A stretch of 64,000 bases of DNA from Gemmatimonadales bacterium (GCA_036500345.1 DASYCE010000011.1:1-64000), one strand, 5' to 3'. Numbered from the stretch's first letter, positions 1 through 9,314 are shown. Made by a program: numbers and translations. Notes: generated from the sequence alone by a model not told the origin.

Positions 1-2
1 AG

Positions 3-626
3 GAGATCATCGGCTTCTTCATCTCCGGACATCCGCTCGAACGGTTTCGCGCCGTCGTCGAGGTCGTCGGCACACGGACGACCGCGACCCTTGGCGAGTG
101 GGACGAGCGGCCGGTCACGATCGCCGTGGTGGTGACGGCGATCAAGCGGCAGATCTCCAAGAAAACCGGCAAGGAATACGCGCGGATCACGCTCGAGGAT
201 TTCCACGGGACGGCGGAGGCAATCGTCTTCCCCGAAGCGTGGAGCAAGCTCAACCAGGTGATCCGGGTCGACACCGCGATGATGCTCAATGGCGGATACT
301 CCCCGCGGGATCGCGGTGAGGAACAGGCGCCGTTCATCGTCGAGGGGGCCCGCGATCTGGCCGAAATGGAAGCGTCCGGGTCGCTGGCGGTTGCGATTCA
401 GTGGGACTCCCCGGCGCCGCCGTCGGCCGACGTGGTCGGGGCGGTGGTACAGGTCTGCGAGGCCCACCCCGGCCCCGCCGCGCTCTATATTCAGTGGACT
501 GATGGCAACGGCCAGTCGGCGCGGCTCCGGTCGCGCCGGCTGCGGATCGGCGCCGAAGAGGAGACGCTCCGGGCACTCCGCGACCTCTTCGGTACGACGG
601 CCGTTTCACTGATCCGGGCGGAGTGA
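3..626 (+). CDS. dnaE: DNA polymerase III alpha subunit, C-terminal fragment
   Basis: This is the last ~207 residues of the replicative polymerase catalytic subunit; the gene begins before the window. The frame opens with the typical IIGFFISGHPLERF segment. The OB-fold follows, with the motif TGKEYARITLEDFHG and then AIVFPEAW, which is highly characteristic of DnaE/PolC alpha subunits. The tail (about residues 125-207 of the fragment) matches the tau-binding-like end of DnaE in position but is not recognisable in detail. The gene ends 4 bases before accA, so the two are probably co-transcribed, as in many bacteria where dnaE and accA are neighbours. Confidence 0.93.
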   Translation, partial: EIIGFFISGHPLERFRAVVEVVGTRTTATLGEWDERPVTIAVVVTAIKRQISKKTGKEYARITLEDFHGTAEAIVFPEAWSKLNQVIRVDTAMMLNGGYSPRDRGEEQAPFIVEGARDLAEMEASGSLAVAIQWDSPAPPSADVVGAVVQVCEAHPGPAALYIQWTDGNGQSARLRSRRLRIGAEEETLRALRDLFGTTAVSLIRAE

Positions 627-630
627 TCTG

Positions 631-1593
631 ATGGCCGTAGCGTACACCCTCGAGTTCGAGAAGCCGCTCGCCGAGCTGGAGCGCCAGATCGACGAGCTGA
701 AGCGGATCAGCGGCGAGCGCGGGATCGATGTGGCCGAGGAGATCGGCACCCTCGAAGCGAAGCTCGGCGCGCGCCGCGACGAGATCTATCGCAACCTCAC
801 GCCGATGCAGCGCGTCCAGGTGGCCCGGCATCCACGCCGGCCGTACACCCTCGACTACCTCTCCTCCATCTTCACCGACTTCATCGAACTCCACGGCGAC
901 CGGCTCTTCCGCGATGATCCGGCGATCGTCGGCGGATGGGCACGGATCAATCGCCAGTCGGTGATGGTCATCGGACACCAGAAGGGCCGCGACACCAAGG
1001 AGAACATCAAGCGCAACTTCGGGATGCCGCATCCCGAGGGGTATCGCAAGGCACTGCGCCTGATGCAGGCCGCTGCGCGCTTTCATGCGCCGATCATCAC
1101 GCTGATCGACACCCCCGGCGCCTATCCCGGACTTGGCGCCGAGGAGCGCGGTCAATCGGAGGCACTGGCGCGGAACATTCTCGAGATGTCGGCGCTCGCC
1201 ACCCCGATCATCTCGGTGGTGATCGGCGAAGGCGGCTCCGGCGGTGCGCTCGCCCTTGGTGTTGCCGATCGGGTGATGATGTTCGAAAACTCGGTGTACT
1301 CGGTGATTTCGCCCGAGGGATGCGCCGCAATCCTCTGGAAGGATGCGACCCAGCGCGAGCGCGCCGCCGAAGCGCTCAAGCTCACCGCCGAGGACCTCAC
1401 CCGGCTTGGCCTGGTCGACGAGATCATCGCCGAACCGCTGGGTGGTGCGCACTTCGATCCGGAATCCACCGGCGAAGCGTTGCGCGAGGCGCTCATCAAG
1501 GCACTCGCCGAGCTCAACAAGGTCCGCCCCGAAAAGCTGGTCAAGCGCCGCCACGACAAGTACGCGGCGATGGGATCGTACGCCAACGCGTGA
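631..1593 (+). CDS. accA: Acetyl-CoA carboxylase carboxyltransferase, alpha subunit
   Basis: AccA pairs with AccD to transfer CO2 from carboxybiotin to acetyl-CoA, the first committed step of fatty-acid synthesis. The 320-residue length is normal for the family. Visible family signatures are FIELHGDRLFRDDPAI (about 85-100), the GHQKGRDTKENIKRNFGM block, the TPGAYPGLGAEERGQ loop and the IGEGGSGGALALG oxyanion/CoA-binding segment. The N-terminal helix starting LEFEKPLAELE is also typical. The ATG lies 5 bases after the dnaE stop. No accD is seen in this window. Confidence 0.97.
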   Translation: MAVAYTLEFEKPLAELERQIDELKRISGERGIDVAEEIGTLEAKLGARRDEIYRNLTPMQRVQVARHPRRPYTLDYLSSIFTDFIELHGDRLFRDDPAIVGGWARINRQSVMVIGHQKGRDTKENIKRNFGMPHPEGYRKALRLMQAAARFHAPIITLIDTPGAYPGLGAEERGQSEALARNILEMSALATPIISVVIGEGGSGGALALGVADRVMMFENSVYSVISPEGCAAILWKDATQRERAAEALKLTAEDLTRLGLVDEIIAEPLGGAHFDPESTGEALREALIKALAELNKVRPEKLVKRRHDKYAAMGSYANA

Positions 1594-1595
1594 CG

Positions 1596-2705
1596 ATGCA
1601 AACGGTCGAGGTCCGCTTCAAGGGAAATCGCCGCGGCTTCTTTGACTGGGGCGTCGCGTCGGCTCCGCTGCGCCTCAATGAGGCGGTCCTCGTGCAGGCG
1701 GAGCGCGGCCTCGATTTCGGCCGGGTGAACGCGGTAGGTGCCGCGGCGCTCGCCAAGTGCGGCGGCTGTTCCTCCTGCGAGACCTCACCCGCAACCGGCG
1801 TTGAAGGGCGAGGAACCGCCGTTGCGGATGAATCCCCGACCGACGCAATACCGGCCACCTCGGTGGCAGCAGCCGAACACGCGTCGCCCGCCGAAGCCGC
1901 AACTCCCGACACGCCAGATGAGATCGCGGCGCCCACCGAATCGTCCGCCGCCGAATCGGTACCGGCAGCAGCACCGAAGCCCGAAGGCGAGCAGCGCCCG
2001 CGCGTGATTCGCCGCGCGGGGCCGCGCGACGTGGCCCAGCACGAAGAGCTCCGCCGCAACGAAGACGACGTGCGCCGCCAGGTGACTGAGCGCGCCACGC
2101 GCCAGAAGCTGCCGATGCGCGTCTCCGATGCCGAATGGCAGTGGGACAAGAACCGGCTGACGATCTATTTCACGGCGGAGACGCGAGTCGACTTCCGCAA
2201 CCTGGTTCGCGAGCTCGCCACGCAGTTCCGCACCCGGATCGAGCTGCGCCAGATCGGCGTTCGCGACGAGGCGGCGCGGATCGGCGGGATCGGCCGCTGC
2301 GGACGCGAGTTCTGCTGCAGCACCTGGCTCACCAACACCGGACCGGTGAATCTCTCGCTGGCGAAGGATCAGCATCTGTCGCTCAATCCGGCCCAGATTT
2401 CCGGCGGCTGCGGCCGGCTGCTCTGCTGCCTCAAGTACGAGCACGAGTTCTATCTCGCGTCGCGCAAACGCTACCCCAAGGAAGGGAAGACAGTGGTGAC
2501 GTCGCGCGGCCCCGAGAAGGTGATCGCCGTCGACATCTTCCGCGAGCGCGTTGCGCTCCGGAGCGACGAGCATGGCAGCCGGATCATCGCCGCGGTCGAC
2601 CTCCGCGACGAAATGGAGCGCGCGGCAGCCGCTGGCCCGCCCGACGCGACAACGCCTGCGCCGGCGCCCACAGCTGCACCCCATGACAAGAAGCGCCGCC
2701 CGTGA
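1596..2705 (+). CDS. PSP1 / RicT-like cysteine-rich protein
   Basis: A 369-residue protein of the PSP1 (YaaT/RicT) family. In Bacillus, RicT belongs to an Fe-S-containing complex that influences RNase Y-dependent RNA maturation; whether that applies here is inference. The N-terminus has the PSP1-type VQAERGLDFGRV segment. It is followed by a low-complexity Ala/Pro/Glu linker (about residues 65-135). The conserved C-terminal half carries clustered cysteines in GRCGREFCC and GGCGRLLCC, which fit metal or Fe-S binding, plus an N-terminal CGGCSSC motif. The ATG lies 3 bases after the accA stop and the end overlaps the metG GTG (GTGA). The dnaE-accA-ricT-metG order suggests one transcript. Confidence 0.85.
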   Translation: MQTVEVRFKGNRRGFFDWGVASAPLRLNEAVLVQAERGLDFGRVNAVGAAALAKCGGCSSCETSPATGVEGRGTAVADESPTDAIPATSVAAAEHASPAEAATPDTPDEIAAPTESSAAESVPAAAPKPEGEQRPRVIRRAGPRDVAQHEELRRNEDDVRRQVTERATRQKLPMRVSDAEWQWDKNRLTIYFTAETRVDFRNLVRELATQFRTRIELRQIGVRDEAARIGGIGRCGREFCCSTWLTNTGPVNLSLAKDQHLSLNPAQISGGCGRLLCCLKYEHEFYLASRKRYPKEGKTVVTSRGPEKVIAVDIFRERVALRSDEHGSRIIAAVDLRDEMERAAAAGPPDATTPAPAPTAAPHDKKRRP

Positions 2706-4219
2706 CGAAGGCGTTTTACATCACGACCGCGATCGACTACTCCAACGGCGACCCGCATCTCGGCCACGCGCTGGAGAAGGTCGGCGCGGATGCGATCGCC
2801 CGCTGGCACCGCCTCAACGGTGAGGCGGTCCATTTCCTCATGGGGATGGACGAGAACGCGCAGAAGGTGATCCAGGCAGCCGAAGCGGCCGGAAGCACGC
2901 CTGCGGAGTGGCTCGACGCGATGAGCGAGCGCTTCAACTCGACCTGGAAGCGGCTCGAATGTTCTCACGATGAGTGGATGCGCACCACCGAGCCGCGCCA
3001 CGCACGCGGCGTGACTGCACTGATTGAAGCGATCCGGAATCGGAATCCCGAGGATCTCTTCGTCGGCGAATACGAAGGACTCTACTGCGTCGGCTGCGAG
3101 GAGTTCAAGTCGGAAAGCCAGATTCGCGACGAACGGTGCATCGAGCATCCGTCACGCGAGCTGGTTCACACCAAGGAGCGGAATACCTTCTTCCGGCTGT
3201 CGCGCTGGCGGGATACCGTGCTGGAGAGGACCCGCTCTGGCGAGTTCCGCGTCGAACCGGAGATCCGCCGCAACGAAATCCTCCGCGTCCTCGAGGACGG
3301 CCTCCAGGACATCTCGATTTCGCGCGGACGCCTGCCGTGGGGGATTCCCTTCCCCGGTACCAACGATGAGACGGTCTACGTCTGGTTCGACGCGTTGATC
3401 AATTACCTCAGCGCCACGGGATATCCCGACGCCAACTACACCAACCTCTGGCCGGCCGACGTGCACGTCGTCGGCAAGGGAATCACCCGCTTCCACTGCA
3501 TCATCTGGCCGGCGATGCTCCTCGCCGCGGGCGTGGAACTGCCGCGGATGGTGTGGGCGCACGGGTACGTGCAGTGGGGCGGCGCCAAGGTGAGCAAGTC
3601 GGAAGGCACCTCCGTGTCGCTCGACGAGGCGATTGACTATCGCGGCCCCGACGCGCTCCGCTGGTTCCTCCTCCGCGAAGTCGGCTTCGAGAACGACGGC
3701 GATTTTTCCTTCGAACGCTTCGACGCCCGCTACGACGGCGATCTCGCCAACGGCCTCGGCAATCTCGCATCGCGCGTGACGGCAATGATCGTGAAGTACC
3801 GTCAGGGCACTATACCATCGGTTACGACAGCAACCTCCCTCGACACTGCGGCCGCTGCAGCGCAGCAGAGCTATGCCGAGGCGTTCGCGCGCAATGCGAT
3901 CAAGGACGCTGCGGCCGCGCTCTCGGACCTGGTGACCGCTGCGGACGGCTTTATCGCCGCAACCGCACCGTGGTCGCTGGCCAAGGCCGGCAACGACGCA
4001 GAGCTCGACGGGACGCTCTCTGCCCTCGCCCGCACACTCGTCCGCCTCGCCGTGATGGCGTCGCCATTCATGCCGACCAAGGCACAGGCGCTCTGGACCG
4101 CGCTCGGCCAATCGGGATCACCTGGCGACCCCGAGGCGTGGGCTCGCGCCAAGGATCCCGATATCGGTGGGTCGAAGGTCACCAAGCCCGACAACCTCTT
4201 TCCGAAGCCCGCCGCCTGA
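2702..4219 (+). CDS. metG: Methionyl-tRNA synthetase
   Basis: Class I aminoacyl-tRNA synthetase that charges tRNA-Met. The HIGH signature is PHLGH (residues 18-22). The KMSKS loop is KVSKS (about residues 296-300). A cysteine pair in YCVGCEEF (about 128) sits in the connective-peptide position that often binds zinc. At 505 residues it ends after the anticodon-binding helical domain and lacks the C-terminal EMAP/Arc1p-like tRNA-binding domain found in longer MetG forms. The GTG start overlaps the previous stop by 4 bases, giving translational coupling. A strong hairpin terminator follows within 10 bases. Confidence 0.96.
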   Translation: MTKAFYITTAIDYSNGDPHLGHALEKVGADAIARWHRLNGEAVHFLMGMDENAQKVIQAAEAAGSTPAEWLDAMSERFNSTWKRLECSHDEWMRTTEPRHARGVTALIEAIRNRNPEDLFVGEYEGLYCVGCEEFKSESQIRDERCIEHPSRELVHTKERNTFFRLSRWRDTVLERTRSGEFRVEPEIRRNEILRVLEDGLQDISISRGRLPWGIPFPGTNDETVYVWFDALINYLSATGYPDANYTNLWPADVHVVGKGITRFHCIIWPAMLLAAGVELPRMVWAHGYVQWGGAKVSKSEGTSVSLDEAIDYRGPDALRWFLLREVGFENDGDFSFERFDARYDGDLANGLGNLASRVTAMIVKYRQGTIPSVTTATSLDTAAAAAQQSYAEAFARNAIKDAAAALSDLVTAADGFIAATAPWSLAKAGNDAELDGTLSALARTLVRLAVMASPFMPTKAQALWTALGQSGSPGDPEAWARAKDPDIGGSKVTKPDNLFPKPAA

Positions 4220-4225
4220 TACGAC

Positions 4226-4257
4226 AAAGGGCGAAGAGAACCGTCTCTTCGCCCTTT
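4226..4257. terminator. Bidirectional hairpin terminator between metG and lemA
   Basis: A perfect 14-bp inverted repeat with arms 4226-4239 and 4244-4257 and a 4-base loop. The arms begin AAAGGGCG and end CGCCCTTT, so an A/T-rich tail exists on either strand. It sits between the convergent ends of metG (+) and the lemA-type gene (-), which fits a bidirectional intrinsic terminator. Confidence 0.85.
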
Positions 4258-4278
4258 CGCCTGCCGGCAACTACTTCG

Positions 4279-4851
4279 TCAGTTGAACTTCACCGTCGGC
4301 ACGTTCGCCGCATCGGGGCTGCTCAGATCGAAGTACGGTCGAGGCTTGCCGAGCCCGAACATCTTGGCAGTGAGCACCGTCGGGAACTGCCGGATCGCGC
4401 TGTTGAACTGCTGCACTGCCGTGTTGTAGTCGGTGCGGGCGGTGGCAATCCGATGCTCCATTCCTTCGAGCTGATCCTGCAGCGTCCGGAAATTCTCGCT
4501 GCTCTGCAACGTCGGGTACGCCTCCTGGATCGCCAGGAGCCGGCCGAGGGGTGCTGCCATCGCCGAATTGGCGGCGGCGATCTGCTGCATGTCGTTGCTC
4601 TGCAACGCACCGCTCATCTTTGCCCGCGCGTTGGCGATGGAGATGAAGACGGTGTCCTCATGGTTGGTGATTCCCCGCACCGTGTTCACCAGATTGGGGA
4701 TCAGGTCATTGCGTTGCTGCAGCTGCACCTTGATCTGGCTCGACGCCTGGTTGATCTGCTCGTCGAGACGCTGCAGCCGGTTGTAGCTGCAACCACTTGC
4801 AAGAATCACCAGGCCAGCGAGAAGCGGAGCCGAATAACGGGTACGGCGCAT
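4279..4851 (-). CDS. LemA family lipoprotein
   Basis: About 190 residues of the LemA family, whose members are membrane-attached helical proteins of uncertain function. A short N-terminal hydrophobic segment ends in the lipobox-like LASGC, predicting a lipoprotein anchor. The mature part starts with the classic LemA features: a long helix with QINQASSQIKVQLQQRNDLIP, then the NLVNTVRG segment and an aromatic C-terminal region (PYFDL). Two adjacent ATG codons exist; I use the inner one. It is the last gene of a minus-strand operon with a nucleotidyltransferase-like gene and a TPM-domain gene. LemA and TPM-domain genes are commonly adjacent, which supports the call. Confidence 0.85.
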   Translation of the reverse strand: MRRTRYSAPLLAGLVILASGCSYNRLQRLDEQINQASSQIKVQLQQRNDLIPNLVNTVRGITNHEDTVFISIANARAKMSGALQSNDMQQIAAANSAMAAPLGRLLAIQEAYPTLQSSENFRTLQDQLEGMEHRIATARTDYNTAVQQFNSAIRQFPTVLTAKMFGLGKPRPYFDLSSPDAANVPTVKFN

Positions 4852-5573
4852 CACTGATCTCCGAGGTGAAATGTGTCTACCAGTTCAACCGTCCGGCACA
4901 CCAGGTCGAGATACCGGGTGAATGTCTCGGGCGGGCAATTCCATTCGTGTTCGGCGCGATGCATTGCGATCTCGATCGCCACCTGCACGTCGGCGCCGAG
5001 TTCGGCGCTGAGCGCCTTCGCCGTCTCGGGCGGCGTGACGCCCGGGCCGCGGCGATATAGCACCGCGATGCACCGCAACAGGGCGAAATAGGTCGAAATC
5101 GACGCCAGCGCAAAGCCGCCGAGGATCATCCCGGCATCGCCAAATCGGACATATGCCTGGCGCAGGCGGATCAGCTTTCCGCGCAGTTCCTTTTCGACTG
5201 CCTCGCGAAGGTCGGCGGGTGCGACACTCATCCCCTGCACCGGATCGTTGCCGCACAGCACCTTGTGCGACAGCTGCATGTCGGTGATTTCGATCGGGAA
5301 GACGTCGTTGGAATGCTCCCATTCGCCGCGGCCCATGATCAGCGGCGGCACGAAGCCGGCCGCATGCCACGCCGTCACCGCCGGCGTCAGCTTGCGCAGC
5401 GCGGCGTGCGACACGTCGTCGACCAGCAGCAGCAGATTGACGTCCGAACGCCCCGGAATCCAGTCTCCGCGCGCGGCCGAGCCGTAGAGCATCACGCAGG
5501 CATTGAGCCCCGGCAACGCGCTCACCGCGCTGGTCAGTTTCCCGAGTGCCTGGTCGAGCTTGGCACGATCCAT
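4851..5573 (-). CDS. Nucleotidyltransferase-like domain protein
   Basis: A 240-residue cytosolic protein. The N-terminal GSAARGDW followed by GRSDVNLLLLV has the pol-beta nucleotidyltransferase form G-S-x(3)-G-D ... S-D-x-x-x-x-L. The second metal-binding acidic residue of the usual D-x-D pair appears as D-V-N, so catalytic competence is doubtful. The remainder is helical, with a segment GFALASISTYFALLRC that may pack as an inserted hydrophobic helix. The ATG overlaps the stop of the upstream TPM-domain gene (ATGA). The longer upstream frame is an Arg/Trp-rich shadow of the glycine-rich tail of that gene, so this start is preferred. Confidence 0.65.
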   Translation of the reverse strand: MDRAKLDQALGKLTSAVSALPGLNACVMLYGSAARGDWIPGRSDVNLLLLVDDVSHAALRKLTPAVTAWHAAGFVPPLIMGRGEWEHSNDVFPIEITDMQLSHKVLCGNDPVQGMSVAPADLREAVEKELRGKLIRLRQAYVRFGDAGMILGGFALASISTYFALLRCIAVLYRRGPGVTPPETAKALSAELGADVQVAIEIAMHRAEHEWNCPPETFTRYLDLVCRTVELVDTFHLGDQ

Positions 5574-6451
5574 CAGAAGCTCCCTCCGGCGCCGCCGCCG
5601 CTGAACCCGCCACCACCGCCAAAGCCACCGAATCCGCCGCCGCCACCACCGCCGCCGCCAAATCCTCCGCCGCCGAATCCGCCACCGCCAAAGGAGCGGC
5701 CGATCATGTACGGCAGGATCCAGCTGCTTCCGATTCCGCCGCCGCCACCACCACGGCCGCCGCGACCACGCGCGATGAGCGACACGATCCACACGATGAA
5801 GATCACCGCGTAGATGATCATCTTGAGCTTGGTGCCGAGCGGAATCGAATCGTCGGATCTCGGCGGCGGACGCGGCCGACGAAGCGACGTATCCTCCACG
5901 CCGAGCTCTCGGGCGACCATGTCGCCGATACTGCTCGCGGCGACGTCGAGTGCGCCCGCGTAGTTCCCCTGCTTGAGCGACGGGAGCATCGCGTCACGGA
6001 TCTGGCCGGAACGGGCGTCGGTGATGGTCCCCTCGAGCCCCTGCCCGGCGCTGATCCAGACCGACCCGTTGTGATCCTTGGTGTGCGGCACCACGAGCAC
6101 TACCGCACCGGCGTTCCGCAACTTGCTCCCGATCGGCGCATTCTGGCCGACCTTCCAGACGCGGCCGATGTCGCGAGCGACATCCGCCGGGTCGTAGTCG
6201 CCAATCGTCGGGAGCGTCACCATGGCGATCTCGGCCCCGGTCACGTCCTGGAGGTGCTGGAGCCGCGCCTCGAGGGCGCCGCGAGTGCTTGCGTCGAGCA
6301 GGTTGGCGGCGTCGGTGACGAACCCGGTCGGAGTCGCCGGGAACAGCTTCGCCGTGGGCGGGAGCTGCTGCCCACCGAGCGCCAGAGTTACACCGAGTTG
6401 GAGCGCCGCGAGGGCGCCGGTACCTTTCCTCAGAGTCGCCATCTGCTCCAA
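5573..6451 (-). CDS. TPM-domain (YgcG-like) protein with glycine-rich tail
   Basis: A 292-residue secreted or membrane-anchored protein. A signal peptide covers about residues 8-27. The TPM domain follows (about 40-180), starting GFVTDAANLLDASTR and containing the GAEIAMVTLP and NAGAVVLVV strands. A single TM helix (MIIYAVIFIVWIVSLIA, about 210-228) is followed by a tail made almost only of Gly and Phe repeats. That arrangement is typical of YgcG family members, which pair with LemA proteins. The first gene of a three-gene minus-strand operon; its upstream region is shared with the divergent thioredoxin gene. Confidence 0.85.
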   Translation of the reverse strand: MEQMATLRKGTGALAALQLGVTLALGGQQLPPTAKLFPATPTGFVTDAANLLDASTRGALEARLQHLQDVTGAEIAMVTLPTIGDYDPADVARDIGRVWKVGQNAPIGSKLRNAGAVVLVVPHTKDHNGSVWISAGQGLEGTITDARSGQIRDAMLPSLKQGNYAGALDVAASSIGDMVARELGVEDTSLRRPRPPPRSDDSIPLGTKLKMIIYAVIFIVWIVSLIARGRGGRGGGGGGIGSSWILPYMIGRSFGGGGFGGGGFGGGGGGGGGFGGFGGGGGFSGGGAGGSF

Positions 6452-6524
6452 AGCCTGGTGGACATCACCGGCACCGGACGTCTTTCAGTTCCGGTCCGCA
6501 ACAAAGATACTCGTTGAGGGCCTC

Positions 6525-7196
6525 GTGAGTTTCGTTTCGGTCGTTTCGCGCCTGCAACATCTGTCACCGAAGTCCGCCGCGCTCATGCTCGCGTGCGGCG
6601 CCTTGTCACTTGGCGCCGTGACACTCGACGCGCAAGCCCAGGCCCAGACGCTTCCGATTGCGGCGCGAGCGAAAGGCCTCAAGACCGCGCCGGTCACGGT
6701 GTACGAGATGGCGGACTTCCAGTGTCCGTACTGTCGTCAGTTCGCCGTCGAGACGATGCCGACGATCGACAAGGAATACGTCAAGACCGGCAAGGTACGC
6801 TGGGTCTTCATCAACCTGCCGCTGCAATCGCTTCACGCCAACGCCGAGGCCGCGGCCGAATTCGCCGCCTGCGCCGGCCGGGAGAATCGCTTCTGGCAAG
6901 CGCACGACATGCTGTACCAGGCACAGGCCGACTGGGAGAACCTTCCCAATCCGGCCGCCTACTTCCAGTCGCACTTCGTCTCGCTCGGGCTCAAGCGCGA
7001 CAGCATGATGCAATGCCTCACCTCGGGTGCCGGCGCCGCGATGGTCAAGGACGATGCCGCCGGCGCCGAAAAGGCGGGTGCGCACAGCACGCCGACGTTC
7101 TACATCGAGGGCGGAATGATGGACGGCGCGCAGCCGATCGGGATCTTCCGCAGGGTGCTCGATTCGATCTACACCGCGAAGAAGAAGCAGCACTGA
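6525..7196 (+). CDS. Secreted DsbA/DsbG-like thioredoxin-fold oxidoreductase
   Basis: A 223-residue exported protein. The GTG start is chosen because GAGGG lies 5 bases upstream and it gives a clean signal peptide ending near LDAQAQAQ. The thioredoxin-fold active site is ADFQCPYCRQF (CPYC). The cis-Pro loop appears as STPTFYIEGG. This layout (thioredoxin_4 / DsbA-like with a helical insertion around AACAGRENRFWQAHDML) fits periplasmic disulfide exchange. No dedicated DsbB-like partner is next to it. The frame upstream of the GTG overlaps the TPM gene on the other strand and is not credible as coding sequence. Confidence 0.88.
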   Translation: MSFVSVVSRLQHLSPKSAALMLACGALSLGAVTLDAQAQAQTLPIAARAKGLKTAPVTVYEMADFQCPYCRQFAVETMPTIDKEYVKTGKVRWVFINLPLQSLHANAEAAAEFAACAGRENRFWQAHDMLYQAQADWENLPNPAAYFQSHFVSLGLKRDSMMQCLTSGAGAAMVKDDAAGAEKAGAHSTPTFYIEGGMMDGAQPIGIFRRVLDSIYTAKKKQH

Positions 7197-7211
7197 CCGA
7201 TGCCGTGAGCG

Positions 7212-7943
7212 TCAACCGCCACTGACCGTCACGATGATGTCGTAGAGCGAGTGGGTCCACGCGGTGATCCCGAAGCCACGCATCAGGTAGAGGGTGCTGA
7301 ACACCAGGCCGGCGAGGAAGCGAAAGAGGAACGACGACACCTTAAGCGTGTCGCCATAGGCACCGATGTAGTGGAAGGAGGAGAAGAGCAGCGCACTCAG
7401 CACCGCCGCGAACACGCCGGCACCGCGCGCCTTCCACCCGAAGACCCTCGTCGCGACGAGCGACAACCCGCCCACGAGAATCACCCGGAACAACAGCTCT
7501 TCGTAGATCCCGGCGCCGAGCGACACCATCAATTGCGTCTTGATGTCGAGCCCCTTGATCGGCGCCGCCAGGACGAAGTAGTGGAGCAGTGCCGCCGTGG
7601 CATATCGCAGCAGCACGCCGACGACGACGGCAAGGATCACCGACTCGGCGAACATCCCCGCGAAGATCGCCGGCTTGAGCGGACCGCGGTTGCGGCGCCA
7701 GTCACGAATCACCAGCCACGCACCGAACGTCACGAGCAGCACGTCGAAGGCGATCACGCCATTCGCGCCGGCGAGCCTCGCGAACGGCGCCTTCAGCATC
7801 ACGTCAGCGCCGTTGCGCACCCCCGGCGCCGCCGGATCACTCAGCGCCCACGCAAGTACCTCGTAGGCGGCAAGCAACGGAGCCGCGAAGAGGATCGAGT
7901 ATCGCGGGCTGCGGCTGTAGACGTAATACGCCGGCTGAGGCAT
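7212..7943 (-). CDS. CPBP-family intramembrane glutamic endopeptidase
   Basis: A polytopic membrane protein of the CPBP (CAAX protease and bacteriocin-processing) family with about 6-8 TM helices. The diagnostic motif 1 is EELLFR. The two later conserved histidines lie in SSFHYIG and AWTHSLYD. These define the active site of Rce1-like membrane proteases; the substrate here is unknown. I use the internal ATG at 7943. An alternative ATG at 7991 would add 16 residues and overlap the divergent waaA start codon on the opposite strand. Neither start has a strong ribosome site. Confidence 0.85.
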   Translation of the reverse strand: MPQPAYYVYSRSPRYSILFAAPLLAAYEVLAWALSDPAAPGVRNGADVMLKAPFARLAGANGVIAFDVLLVTFGAWLVIRDWRRNRGPLKPAIFAGMFAESVILAVVVGVLLRYATAALLHYFVLAAPIKGLDIKTQLMVSLGAGIYEELLFRVILVGGLSLVATRVFGWKARGAGVFAAVLSALLFSSFHYIGAYGDTLKVSSFLFRFLAGLVFSTLYLMRGFGITAWTHSLYDIIVTVSGG

Positions 7944-7989
7944 CGGCGAAAGGTAGCGGCCCCGGGGAGACCCCGGAGTAGCTTTCGCC

Positions 7990-9294
7990 ATGCCGCGAAC
8001 GTCAGTCGCTTACCGGATCGCCGCCACCATCGGCGTTCCACTCGTTCCATTGGTGGCACGCACCGGAGGCAGGCGGCATGCTCACGCCGACCGGCTCGAT
8101 GCGCCGGAAGACCTTCGCGATTGGGCGCAGACGCATCGTGATGCAGCGCGCCCGCTCGCCTGGTTCCACGCTGCTTCGGTTGGTGAGGGGCTCCAGGCGC
8201 TGGCGGTGATGAACGCGTTCCGGCAGATGGTGCCCGAGGCGCAGGTCATCTACACCCACTACTCGCCATCCGCCGAAGAATTCGCGGCGACAACCGGCGC
8301 CGACTGGCACGGCTACCTCTGCTATGACCGCCGCTCCGATGTCGAGCAGATGCTCGCTGCTGCCGCTCCGGATCTTCTTGTCTTCGCCAAGCTCGATCTC
8401 TGGCCCGAACTCGCGACACGCGCTTCCGCCGCAGGTGCCGCGGTCGCAATGGTCGCCGCCAGCGTGAGCCCCGACAGCGGCCGCCTCCGCTGGCCGTCGC
8501 GCGTCTTCGCCCGCCCAGGCTACACCGTGCTCGATCGTGTTGCCGCGAATTCCGCCGAGGACGCCGAGCGACTGGTCATCCTCGGCGCACCGGGCGACCG
8601 CATCACCGTCACCGGCGACCCACGTGTCGACTCGGTCATCGATCGTGTCGACCGCACCCCCGCCGATGATCCGTTGCGACGAATCGCAGAAGCAGAGCGG
8701 ACCCTCGTCGCTGGAAGCACCTGGCTGCAGGACGAGGAGGTCGTCCTCGCGGCCTTCCGGCGTGTTCGCGACGCCCATCCGCGTGCGACGCTGATCATTG
8801 CGCCGCATCAGCCGACACGTGAAAATCTCCATCGCATTGCACGCCGGGCTGCCGAACTCGGACTGCCGGAAACGGTGCGGCTCTCGACGATGCGAGGCCC
8901 GGGAGAGCATCCGCTGATCGTCATCGACACCGTCGGCGTCCTCGCGCGCGCATATGCGTCGGGGTCGATCGCCTACGTCGGTGGCGGATTCGGGTTGAAG
9001 GGGATTCACTCGATCCTCGAGCCGGCGGCATGGCACCGGCCGGTGATCATCGGACGGCACGACCGCGGCTCGCGCGACGCGGCAATGCTCGACGCAGCCG
9101 GCGCTCTCACTCGGTTGACCGCGTCCGATCCCGCTGCGCAGCTCACTGCACGCTGGTTGTCGTGGCTCGACGATCCCGCCGCCGCGCACGCCGCCGGTGA
9201 AGCGGCTCGCCGCGCACTCGAGGGAGACCGCGGGGCGGCACAGAGATCTGCCGATCTCCTCGTGCCGTTGTTGCGCCGAAAGAGTGGCGGGTAA
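7990..9294 (+). CDS. waaA: 3-deoxy-D-manno-octulosonic acid (Kdo) transferase
   Basis: Adds Kdo from CMP-Kdo to lipid A precursor at the inner membrane, so the cell makes an LPS-type outer membrane. The 434 residues show the family's N-terminal GT-B domain with the catalytic loop HAASVGEG (Glu66). VIYTHYSPSAEEF and LDLWPEL follow, then a C-terminal domain with VAGSTW, APHQPTR and the nucleotide-binding GGGFGLKGIHSILEP segment. These are hallmark WaaA motifs. The N-terminal membrane-anchoring helix is short but present (about 8-22). It reads divergently from the CPBP gene. Confidence 0.94.
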   Translation: MPRTSVAYRIAATIGVPLVPLVARTGGRRHAHADRLDAPEDLRDWAQTHRDAARPLAWFHAASVGEGLQALAVMNAFRQMVPEAQVIYTHYSPSAEEFAATTGADWHGYLCYDRRSDVEQMLAAAAPDLLVFAKLDLWPELATRASAAGAAVAMVAASVSPDSGRLRWPSRVFARPGYTVLDRVAANSAEDAERLVILGAPGDRITVTGDPRVDSVIDRVDRTPADDPLRRIAEAERTLVAGSTWLQDEEVVLAAFRRVRDAHPRATLIIAPHQPTRENLHRIARRAAELGLPETVRLSTMRGPGEHPLIVIDTVGVLARAYASGSIAYVGGGFGLKGIHSILEPAAWHRPVIIGRHDRGSRDAAMLDAAGALTRLTASDPAAQLTARWLSWLDDPAAAHAAGEAARRALEGDRGAAQRSADLLVPLLRRKSGG

Positions 9295-9314
9295 GGCGAC
9301 CGCTTAAACGAAAC

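Noticed and set aside
334-1554. A 406-codon minus-strand open frame
   Set aside because: Fully antisense to accA and the end of dnaE; no recognisable domain.
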